NCBI GenBank assembly: GCA_036250225.1
Contig: JAPZLL010000058.1
Location: 124,001-188,000 of the forward strand
Length of the DNA stretch: 64,000 nt
Direction: 5' to 3'
Source: Cercophora sp. LCS_1
Lineage: Eukaryota; Ascomycota; Sordariomycetes; Sordariales; Lasiosphaeriaceae
Shown: positions 21,518-29,890 of the stretch, piece after piece
Numbering within the stretch: position 1 is the first letter of the stretch
How the letters are laid out: each line of letters begins with the position of its first letter
Program-made: the position numbers and the translations under genes
Notes under the pieces: generated by a model
The model's input: the letters and a program-made list of their open reading frames with translations, nothing else
Told to the model about the DNA's origin: nothing
Databases searched by the model: none

Positions 21518-23695
21518 CTATGACTGATACTTGCTGCCCAAAACCATAAGCAGACCCAACCCAACAGCGCCGTATAGTATAAGTGAGAAAATAGCTGACA
21601 TGCCCGTCTCAATGTAGTCACCCAACGACATAGCATCCGGCTCTGTACTTGCCCCTGAGCTCAGGGCGTACAAGAACCACATGGCCAGCTGCAGCTTGAC
21701 AATCGGCGCGTCTTTCCAATACAAGCCAATGGCCAATGGCGCCAAGAAGCAGGCATACACCAGATGAACCGGCATGGTCGAGAAGAGGGCGATGAACAAG
21801 GGTACGATGAAGCGGAACCAGACCGGCCACTCAAAATTTGGTTGGGATGCGGCAATTTTCGACTCGACGGCGTCCGATATCGCTGAGGAGGAGATGGTGG
21901 GGGTAATAACCCTTTGCAGTTCTGAAGTATCGGGCACTCCATCTTCCACTGCTTCTTTAGCCTCCTCCGTGTCCACGTCTTCTTCTGTCACAGCGACAAA
22001 ATGAACCGCAAAGATGGTTCCACCTTTTGACTCATCTTGAACCACAACCACACCAAGAGCAAACTTGCCAAGCTCAATACAGCTCTCTGTCGATGGGTGC
22101 CCGTCTTCTTGTTCTCCAGATGCCGTCATGGGAACCACCGCACCTTGTGCGTTGCCGTCAGTGCCTGGGGTCTCCAAGGCGCCGAGCACATTCTCCACGT
22201 ACTCTTGCTCCATCGTTTGCCGCAATGCTACCAAGTCCTCATCCTGGGCGGCCTCCACACCCAGGCAGAGTATTCCGGACTTCCCAGACAAGGCCGGGAA
22301 AATCAAGGCAGCAAGGAAATCAGCGTGGACGCTCTCGGGCTCGCCTGCGCCCTGGTTCTCTGGCCCGAAAAACCGGAAGCGGAGTAAGATGCTCGTCTGG
22401 GACGTGACTTCTTGCGCGGTACGGGAAGCAAGCATATCCTTTATGTCCATGGCGTCCAACAACGGTGGATCAGCCTCGACCAAGAACCAGCCGGCAGACT
22501 CGATCGAGTTGTGAAAGTACCACCAATCCTGGGTCGAGGGTGTAGAGTTCTGGGCATCGGAAAGGGCGCTTCGCACAGTAACCGTCGCGGGATAGTCCGT
22601 TTCATAATCGACACATGCTCGCTGTACCAGACAGAAAGACTTCGGCGCTACCATCTCCGATGCAACACCGTTGTCGGAGGGAAGGACCTGAACCGGTAGT
22701 CCAATGGCCATGTACGGCTTGCTTTCGTCGCAACAGTTCAGCACAATAACAGATTCGCCGTTAACCTCGCTCGTAGGACACCGCAGGTGTTTGTCGGAGT
22801 GGAGATCCCGCTTGCTCTGGAGCAGCATGTCGAGAATCCAGTTTGGTTCCTTCTCATACCCTTTACAAGGTATCACGCAGCCGGCGCCCGCGAAGTCAGT
22901 TGGCGATGTTGCCAACTGTATCTCAAAGCTGAACTCGATCTTCTGCACAGGCAAGACATGGGCCCCAGCCAGGATGGATTGATCGGGGCTTGAGCGCAAT
23001 ATCTCGTCCTGCAAACGGAGAAACGCCCGGTCACCCTCGCCGTAGATCATGGGCATCGTAACGCCAAGGATTCCGAGCAAGCAGTAGGCCGCATCCTCTC
23101 GGCGCGTTGTAACACGATTGGCGGCCCACGATAAACGCTGCGCGACGCTGGCCTGGTGCACGTCTTTGATTCCCAGCAACACAGCGCGAGAGATGCCTGT
23201 GATGTTTTCAATCACCAGCGACATCTCACTCTTCGTCCCCATGCACGCCCAGCGCGCGTTGTAAAAGACGAGGCGGGAAGGGGCAAGGAGTTCCTGGAGG
23301 GTCCACCCGCGGGTGAACCAGGCGCTGGCGCGAAAGTGCGAGTCCGGAGCGTGTGGGACGTCACCGGGAGGGACATCGGGCAAGTAGGCGTAGCAGACAG
23401 CCGCGCTACGGTACCACGCGAACATGGAGTTGATGGCCTCCTCAAGTTCCGACGAGCTGGACTTGTCGATGCAGCACGTGTCGACCCACATGTACTGAAG
23501 CCCATCGGCCTTGGCTTGTTGTCGACATCCCTCGAGCTTGGTCGGCCAGCTGCGCGGCAGCCGGTAACGGTGCGATTGGATGTCCTGGAATGAGAGCTCC
23601 TTGTCGCCCCATCGGTGCGAGAGGATAGCGTACGGGGGCACGTTGTCGCCGAAAAAGAGCTCGAGCTTGCGCGTCTTGACATTAAGGAGTCTCAT
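21518..23695 (-). CDS. HET-domain protein with C-terminal membrane segments
   Basis: Intronless, 725 residues. The N-terminus is the HET form found in HET-E/HET-D-like proteins: start MRLLNVKTRKLELFF, then YAILSHRWG at ~22, MWVDTCCIDK at ~69 and FTRGWTLQELLAP at ~130, and later RREDAAYCLLGILGVTMPMIYGEG. No NACHT or WD repeats follow. Instead, after an acidic linker (about 540-610), residues ~620-675 and ~698-722 form three or so strongly hydrophobic helices, so the protein is probably anchored in a membrane by its C-terminus. By family it would act in heterokaryon incompatibility or allorecognition cell death; membrane anchoring is inferred from sequence only. Confidence 0.88.
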   Translation of the reverse strand: MRLLNVKTRKLELFFGDNVPPYAILSHRWGDKELSFQDIQSHRYRLPRSWPTKLEGCRQQAKADGLQYMWVDTCCIDKSSSSELEEAINSMFAWYRSAAVCYAYLPDVPPGDVPHAPDSHFRASAWFTRGWTLQELLAPSRLVFYNARWACMGTKSEMSLVIENITGISRAVLLGIKDVHQASVAQRLSWAANRVTTRREDAAYCLLGILGVTMPMIYGEGDRAFLRLQDEILRSSPDQSILAGAHVLPVQKIEFSFEIQLATSPTDFAGAGCVIPCKGYEKEPNWILDMLLQSKRDLHSDKHLRCPTSEVNGESVIVLNCCDESKPYMAIGLPVQVLPSDNGVASEMVAPKSFCLVQRACVDYETDYPATVTVRSALSDAQNSTPSTQDWWYFHNSIESAGWFLVEADPPLLDAMDIKDMLASRTAQEVTSQTSILLRFRFFGPENQGAGEPESVHADFLAALIFPALSGKSGILCLGVEAAQDEDLVALRQTMEQEYVENVLGALETPGTDGNAQGAVVPMTASGEQEDGHPSTESCIELGKFALGVVVVQDESKGGTIFAVHFVAVTEEDVDTEEAKEAVEDGVPDTSELQRVITPTISSSAISDAVESKIAASQPNFEWPVWFRFIVPLFIALFSTMPVHLVYACFLAPLAIGLYWKDAPIVKLQLAMWFLYALSSGASTEPDAMSLGDYIETGMSAIFSLILYGAVGLGLLMVLGSKYQS

Positions 23696-24447
23696 CTTGA
23701 ATCTTTACATTCCGAATGGGAATTTTGTTGTCGCCGAGGTTGATGGTTATCGCAGGTCGTCAAAGGCGGGGGGGCCTAAGCGCGCGATCTTCAGCCGCAC
23801 CAAAAAGGGGCTGTGACGATCCGTTACCCCTGAGTCCGGGAGTTTGGGTCCGTGCGACTTCGCCCCCTGACCTGTGGCATCACAACGGCTCAGCCTCAAG
23901 TGAAGCAGGTGATGATGGCCCAAAAGCTGCTCGAGGCTATCGAGGATTTTCGTTGTGGGAGGTAAGTACTCTCATGGCCAACCGGACTGTGAGGCTCGTT
24001 CGGAGCTCGCGTGCTTACGAGCACCTTTGCAAGTATTGTATTGTACAATAGAACACATCGTCACTGAGATGGAAAGGCTCACAGCTATTGACAAGGCAAG
24101 TTCCACGAAGTGGATTTGAAGTGCGGGTTAGGAGGATACGTATGCCTTAGTATTGTGCAGTTAACTTGGTTGGGTTTATATTTGCCGCAAATTATGCTGT
24201 GTTGTTTTGGGCAACTATAATACTCTCAATCAAGCTCGACCAACCCCCTCCGGAAGCCAATCAATGCGATACACAATGAGATCCTGGCTGTAATACAATG
24301 CATCCTCGATGATCATAGCTTCAAGCAAGGTGACCGCATACCGCGACTTGGGTGTCCCCTTGGGCCAAACGACTTTTCCCCAGGTCCACCCGTCTTCCTG
24401 GGCCTTGGCAACATGGAAGTTGGGTCCTCTGGTTCCCCAGCCACGAC
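23696..24447. other. gene-free stretch
   Basis: Promoter side of the HET gene and AT-rich DNA. A minus-strand frame at 24230-24400 (KSRYAVTLLEAMIIEDALYY) is protein-like but I do not recognise it. Confidence 0.5.
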
Positions 24448-24642
24448 ATGGAAGACATGGACTTGTCCAAGCTGGTGTATTTGGGAGCATGTGTGACCGA
24501 GGCTCTGCGATGGCGGTCCACCACTGGCGCCAGTGTCCCGCGCTCGTGCGTGGCGGATGAGTTCGTGTCAGGACGCCGGATACCCAGAGGCAGTATTGTC
24601 ATCCCGAATACCTGCGCCCTTTCGCATGATCCCGACGAGTAA
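24448..24642 (+). pseudogene. cytochrome P450 fragment (K-helix region)
   Basis: About 65 codons match the P450 K-helix and following beta region: VTEALRWR carries the invariant ExxR, then VPR, a GRRIPRGSIVIPN block and SHDP. The heme-binding cysteine loop is missing because the frame ends in TAA just after HDPDE, and no upstream P450 sequence is found. It is a stranded gene relic. The next 130 nt on the minus strand (around 24610-24740) contain an unrelated open segment, suggesting recombination between unrelated pieces. Confidence 0.6.
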
Positions 24643-24963
24643 GATGAAAGGGGTCTTTCCAAAGTTGTCGTGGAAGGTGGGGTAGAGCTTTGTCAAGGAC
24701 AGGTGGATGAATGGAATCTCGTCGGTGAGGAAAGAGCGCACTGCCCCGGACATGGCGGGGTTTGCAGACAGCAATTTTCCCCTTTGGTGCTTCCATTTTT
24801 GTCCGGCGCTTCACTTAGGCAGCTTCCACCAAACCTGGCGCGAACAATCGCCGGGGCAACCTGGGAACAACCCACACTCGGCCGAAAGGCAAGGCAGAGT
24901 AAGTCGATACCTTGACCTTTATTTACTCACGCCAATTTAACGCACTGGCTGCAGCAGCCCGCG
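24643..24963. other. gene-free stretch
   Basis: Short spacer with one unassigned minus-strand frame; promoter of the next gene. Confidence 0.5.
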
Positions 24964-25980
24964 ATGAACGATTCCACTGCCCCCAACGCAGACCCAGCTG
25001 CTTCGGCCGACAAGACCCATGCCGATCAGCCCATAGGAAGGGCCGCTCGGAGGCAGGCCGCTCGAGAGAGGACGGCTGCTTTCACCGATAATACCAATTC
25101 TGATGACACCAATGCCGATAAGCCCATGGGTAGGGCAGCTCGGAAGCGGGCCGCTCTAGAGAGAAGGGTGAAGGTCATGTCGGTTCTATTTCCCGGGAGC
25201 CCTTGGATCTTGGACCCCAAAAGAACCGACCACCAAAGCATTATTGACAAGCTGGAGCAAAAGCTGCTGGCGGGGAGCTTGGTTGGTGCTAGCCCGATGG
25301 AGAACACGGGTCAACTGCCGCCGGGCACATCTGGGGCGTACCACTTGGAAAATGATGAGCCCATTAAAAAGGAGATGCATCAGAAGGTGGTCCGACGAAT
25401 CCAGGAATACAGTGCCCTCGCCGACGTGATGGAAACCATGCCATTGCTCACGTATCTGCGGCGCGATCTGGACAAACTGCACTCGCATTGCGAGGAGGCG
25501 TTGGGGTGTCAGTTGAAGTTGGAGGATACTAACGACGACTCTCCGCACATGCCATCTGTCCAGCCTTTGCCAACCACTGAAAGTGGTCCGACGACACGCA
25601 GCCTCTTTACAGAGGGCACCCTCCAGCAAATTCTCGGCAGGTCCAATGCCTTTGCTACCAATATCGGCGCCGATGAGGCCACAATGTTCGGGATGTCATT
25701 GGAGGCAACCATTGGCAAGCAAGGCGAACAGGAGCGTGTCTTTCATGAGGAGCCGGCCCCTTTCAGCAGCCCGAGCAACACTTTTGCAGGCCAGCAAGAC
25801 CCGCGCTCATTCCGGAGTGATCGTTCCCCCATCAGAAACCGTCGCCGTAGGCGCAATGACCCCTATGTTCCATCGAGAGGGGGCCGTGGTTTCATGGGTC
25901 GCGGTCGCGGTCGCGGTCGCGGTCGTGGTCGTGGTTATTATGATCACAGCGTTGATTCCAGTTGTGATCTCTTCGAGTGA
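24964..25980 (+). CDS. hypothetical protein with RG-rich tail
   Basis: Intronless, 338 residues. The N-terminus has two copies of a unit of about 19 residues around (I/M)GRAARxxAAxER (residues ~22-38 and ~54-70). The middle is helical and carries no known domain. The C-terminus is basic (RNRRRRRNDP) and ends in a run of GR pairs encoded by a GGTCGC-type hexamer repeat at about 25898-25933. RG/RGG tails usually bind RNA or nucleic acid and are arginine-methylated, so a nucleic-acid-binding role is plausible. I do not recognise the family. Confidence 0.6.
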   Translation: MNDSTAPNADPAASADKTHADQPIGRAARRQAARERTAAFTDNTNSDDTNADKPMGRAARKRAALERRVKVMSVLFPGSPWILDPKRTDHQSIIDKLEQKLLAGSLVGASPMENTGQLPPGTSGAYHLENDEPIKKEMHQKVVRRIQEYSALADVMETMPLLTYLRRDLDKLHSHCEEALGCQLKLEDTNDDSPHMPSVQPLPTTESGPTTRSLFTEGTLQQILGRSNAFATNIGADEATMFGMSLEATIGKQGEQERVFHEEPAPFSSPSNTFAGQQDPRSFRSDRSPIRNRRRRRNDPYVPSRGGRGFMGRGRGRGRGRGRGYYDHSVDSSCDLFE

Positions 25981-26449
25981 CTCGGATGGGTATTGTAAAT
26001 TTCGATAGACATCAAGAGAAAAGCTCAAGGCCTTTTAATACTTCTATGAGGCGTTCAATAATCAAGTAACGCATCGCAACACCGGTCACAACTTTCCAGC
26101 AGACGAATACCCCCTTGATCTTTGGTGTCTACCGTTTATATCGTCAAGGGCTTGCTCATACAGAGTACTCAGGCCCCGAAGGATCAATAAGCCCGCATGC
26201 ATGGCGGCGGGAATCTCGCCGCGGGATGCCACGATTCCTAAGCAATGATCACCAATGAGCGGCGCCGATCCGGGCCCCACAATCCGTTTACGGATGCCTC
26301 GGCCGCCACGCCGCTGGGAGTTTCTAAGCCAGCCTCGAGTCTGAAGAAGTACAAAATGGCCTCGACCACGACACTAAAGACTCATCCTGAAGAGCTCAGC
26401 ACCGGTTACCTTTCCAATCACCTTCTCAATTGTGCTCTTCACCACTAAA
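25981..26449. other. intergenic region
   Basis: Spacer between the RG-tail gene and the NmrA gene; no feature recognised. Confidence 0.55.
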
Positions 26450-27394
26450 ATGGCAAAGCTCCTCGCCGTCTTCGGTGCCACCGGCCACCAAGGCAGCTCG
26501 ATCATTAACTTTGTCCTGAACAACCCGTCCCTCTCCCAACAATACAAAATCCGCGCCATCACTCGGGATGGCACCTCCCCCAAGGCAACCCGTCTTACCC
26601 AGCAAGGCGTCGAAGTCATCCAAGCCGACATGAACGATCCCACCTCCCTGACCGCCTCCCTATCCGGTGTCCACACCGTCTTCATCATGACAGTCCCCAA
26701 CTTCAAGTCCGAAGATCCAGACGACCAGCTCTACACGGCCAAGAAAATTGCCGACACAGCCGTCCAACAAGGCGCGGAGTACATCATCTTCAGCACACTG
26801 CCCAACTACGCGACGCTGTCTGGTGGCAAGTACACCAAGGTCTTCCCGTTCGACGCCAAGGCCAAGGCGGAGGAGTACATCCGCACACTCCCTGTCAAGA
26901 GCGCGTTCTACTGTCCTGGCATCTTCATGGAGAATTTCCAGGATCAGCCGTATATCGGCCCCAAGAAGCGGGACGATGGGACGTGGGCTGTGGCGCGCCA
27001 CTATTCGCCTGCGACGGAGCTTCCGCTGATTGATGCGACGGGGGATACGGGTAAGTTTGTCGGGGCAATGTTAGCGGAGCCGGAGAAGTATGAGGGGAAG
27101 ACAGTAGCGGCTGCGCAGGGGGTTTATACCATTGCTGAGGCTGTGGAGATCATCAGCAAGGCGACGGGGAAGAAGGTTGTCTATGAGCAGGTGTCAGAAG
27201 AAGAGTTCAGGAAGAGCTTGCCGTTTGAAGGCCCGTATTCTGATGTTTTTGTTGAGGGCTTTGGGTTTCAGGAGGAGTATGGATACTTTGGGCCAGGCAC
27301 GAGGAAATCGGTTGCCGAGGCTTCAAGTGTGCCTCATGGACGGTTGAGAACGCTGGAAGAGTTTCTGGAGACACACCCTCTCATTCTTGAATAA
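26450..27394 (+). CDS. NmrA-like family NAD(P)-binding protein
   Basis: Intronless, 314 residues. The Rossmann start LLAVFGATGHQGSSII gives the GxxGxxG dinucleotide motif at residues ~9-15. Further family marks are AITRDGTSPKA after strand 2, GVEVIQADMNDPTSL, and the STLPN block replacing the dehydrogenase Tyr-x3-Lys pair. NmrA-like proteins sense NAD(P)/NAD(P)H redox state or act as reductases of the atypical SDR class. The start ATG 26450 directly precedes the Rossmann strand; an in-frame ATG/CTG six codons earlier adds nothing. The true substrate cannot be read from sequence. Confidence 0.9.
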   Translation: MAKLLAVFGATGHQGSSIINFVLNNPSLSQQYKIRAITRDGTSPKATRLTQQGVEVIQADMNDPTSLTASLSGVHTVFIMTVPNFKSEDPDDQLYTAKKIADTAVQQGAEYIIFSTLPNYATLSGGKYTKVFPFDAKAKAEEYIRTLPVKSAFYCPGIFMENFQDQPYIGPKKRDDGTWAVARHYSPATELPLIDATGDTGKFVGAMLAEPEKYEGKTVAAAQGVYTIAEAVEIISKATGKKVVYEQVSEEEFRKSLPFEGPYSDVFVEGFGFQEEYGYFGPGTRKSVAEASSVPHGRLRTLEEFLETHPLILE

Positions 27395-27398
27395 GCAC

Positions 27399-27430
27399 AG
27401 ATAGATAGATAGATAGGTAGATAGACAGAT
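27399..27430. repeat. (GATA)n microsatellite
   Basis: Imperfect AGAT units just after the NmrA stop codon. Confidence 0.85.
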
Positions 27431-28568
27431 ACATCGTTGATACCAGTATAATAGCAGTCCCACCATATAGCCATCCAGTTAGAGCTAGGGTATGGAGCGA
27501 AAGCCCTAGATCAAAAACGCATCGTTAGTCAAGATGCATTTGAACCCTGTACGTGGGTCATAAGACCCAATTCCTTCGACTCTGACCAAGGTTCCTTACA
27601 GGGACACAATCAAGTAGTCCGACCAGCAGCCCCGGACGTGAGCGGGCTCCAGGGGCTCTCCGAGGGAGTCTCTTGCAGCCATCTCTCCATATTCGACAGA
27701 GGGACCGGTCGGGAATGATGTTCTCCTATGGAACGATCCGAGGGCTTCTGGGCTGGCGATCCAGGCTTCTGGTTGATACCTCGGGACGGAGGCGTAAGTT
27801 GGATCATCGGGGCGAGGAGCTCCGCAAAGATGGCGGGATCAGGGGTCTGGCCCTCGGCCCACGACCCAGCATGATGGGTGGTCGAGCTTCGGCTGGTTGG
27901 TTTCTGGCTGTTGCTAGTCATTGTGAGCAAACTTGCATGCATGAGGAGAAATGAGCGGTGGGAAGATACTGCCCAGACTCAAGGGTTCTTATCCCCCCAT
28001 CGTCGCCCGCGCGCAAACTCTTTGGTCGAGGCCCATGCCTGCCCGTTGCACATCATTCTTTTTCTTTCTCCATTTAGGGCGAAGGAACTTTGTCTTGGAG
28101 AAGCTGCGGTCCAACGAAAGGGGGCGCTGGTGGCTGTTTGGCCCCTACCTATCCAGGCACCGGGGTCGGTGTTGATGATGGTGAGCCTTCGGTTACCCTT
28201 TTCGGAGAAGGGAAAGATTCCTTGCAGACGGGATTCGGTCAGAGGGTTGAGCAGGGGCGATCGCGGGACCGGGGGTGATTGCAGCTAATCCTAAAATGGA
28301 AGAGGAAAATTATGGCCTCAGGCACCCTGACATGCTGGCAACCATTGAGTTCAATGTTCACAGCCCTCCCATAATGCGGTCCTCACTTCCCTCCTTACCT
28401 TTCTTTTGACGATTTACGGCTCGATTCATCCACCGAGGCTCAGAAGCTGGACTTTGATTTGCCCCTTTCGTACTACTTCTCATTCACCATCCGATCCGGA
28501 GTGAAATGGACCGCCAAGAGCTTGTGTGGATGACGGCCGCGCCGATAGCTGCCAAGAACTGGGAGAAA
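27431..28568. other. gene-free stretch
   Basis: No coding region recognised; borders the repeat-rich part of the window. Confidence 0.55.
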
Positions 28569-28780
28569 CAGCCTGGTTTCATGCGACGAATCTGGGCACA
28601 CGAAATTTCCTTTTTCGTCCTCAATCCTGAGCTGGGGTGAGCTGTGGCTGATTTGTCCTGAGCTCTCCCTGATTCTTCCCTGAGCTGGGGTGATCCCGTA
28701 AACCGCCGCCGCACAGGCTCAGAGGCCCCTTTTCAGTCCTATCGATGGAAAGCAGACGACGCGTAATTTGTAAGGATAGC
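28569..28780 (+). mobile_element. solo left end of a TIR element
   Basis: Begins CAGCCTGGTT and continues into TGCGACGAATCTGGGCAC at 28582, then about 200 nt closely matching the left end of the element at 33268 up to the shared end GACGCGTA...GGATAGC. Both share GC-rich subterminal GGTGAGCTG-type motifs. No matching right end occurs within 2 kb, so this is a truncated copy. Confidence 0.75.
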
Positions 28781-28867
28781 AAAGACGGGCAAGTTAAGGC
28801 CTAAATTTGGGACCGCGGTTGGAAACTGCTAAGAGACGACATTGCCCTAACGGCCGGAATCCTAGAC

Positions 28868-29072
28868 AACGGTCCTAGATTTTGGCCCAGATATACCAGT
28901 ACATGCCTGGGATGGTACACAATACCCCAACTCGGAATTTGGGATAGTACATAATATACCAGCACCGATAGGATAATACATGGTACCCCAGCTCGAAATT
29001 TGGGACAGCACCGATGGGATGTCCCACAGGATACCAGTACATGCAATATACTAGTACATGTCCTTGGATAGT
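28868..29072. repeat. dispersed repeat family with ACCAGTACATG units
   Basis: Several degenerate copies of a unit including ATACCAGTACATG, GGGATAGTACA and ATACCCCAGCTCG(G)AATTTGGGA. The same units recur at 34390-34580. Confidence 0.7.
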
Positions 29073-29296
29073 ACGAAATATCTCCGAGCCGATCCGGGCG
29101 CAGGAGCCGGCTCAAGGTCCTCCCCAGTCGTGAGTATACTAGATGTGGTGGCCCTGAGACTTTGTAGAGCTAATATGCACGTAAGGCCGAAGATATTGGT
29201 GGCCTACAGTGCGAACCATAATTAGCTGTCGTTATGAAGTGACATTTGGCAGGTGTGAAGCCCTAGCAATGCCACCACAGCTTTTTAGGCTCAGGC

Positions 29297-29821
29297 ATGT
29301 ACGATGCACTTGAACATGCCGATCAGATCCGAGTTCTCGAACTACAGCCATCTAACAACGGGAACGGAGATCTCCACGCTAAGTTCAGCATTCTGCGCCT
29401 CGGAGAAGTAGACAGTTGCGATGGATACGAAGCCTTGTCATACACCTGAGGGGAGCTGGTCTTCCCTCAAACTCTGCACGTCGCTGGTGGGAAAAGCATC
29501 GCCATCACTGAGAACCTCTATACCACAATCACGACATTTCGCTACGCAAGGCGCCCGAGACGCCTCTGGATCGATGCTATCTGCATTAACCAGAAGGACG
29601 ATGCAGAGAAGTCCGCCCGGGTCAAGCTGATGCCACGGATATACCGTTGCTCCGCCAAGGTCCTTACGTGGATCGGCGGGAGCACCGAGGAGTCAGAGGC
29701 GGCATTCGGTCTATTCAAGCAATTGGTCGGGTATATCTCGGATCTCGGGATCCACAGCAGAATGGATCACGGCGTCCGAGTAGTCCGTACACTCTTTACG
29801 AATAAAGGAAAGGAGGCATGA
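29297..29821 (+). pseudogene. HET-domain pseudogene with nonsense codon in the core motif
   Basis: A single frame from ATG 29297 reads a typical HET start (IRVLELQPS, YEALSYT) into TGA at 29447-29449. The stop sits exactly where the invariant Trp of the EALSYxWG motif should be (codon 51). The same frame then continues with RRLWIDAICINQKD and MPRIYRCSAKVLTWIG before a TGA at 29819. A normal HET protein has several hundred more residues, which are absent. Truncated and interrupted, this is a dead copy. It runs toward the convergent Helo/propeller gene, whose stop codon is only 70 nt away. Confidence 0.8.
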
Positions 29822-29890
29822 CATAAGGCACAGGAAACCCCTGGTCTTGGTAAATACAGGAACGTTAGACCTAGTTTTGTTTACCTTGCT

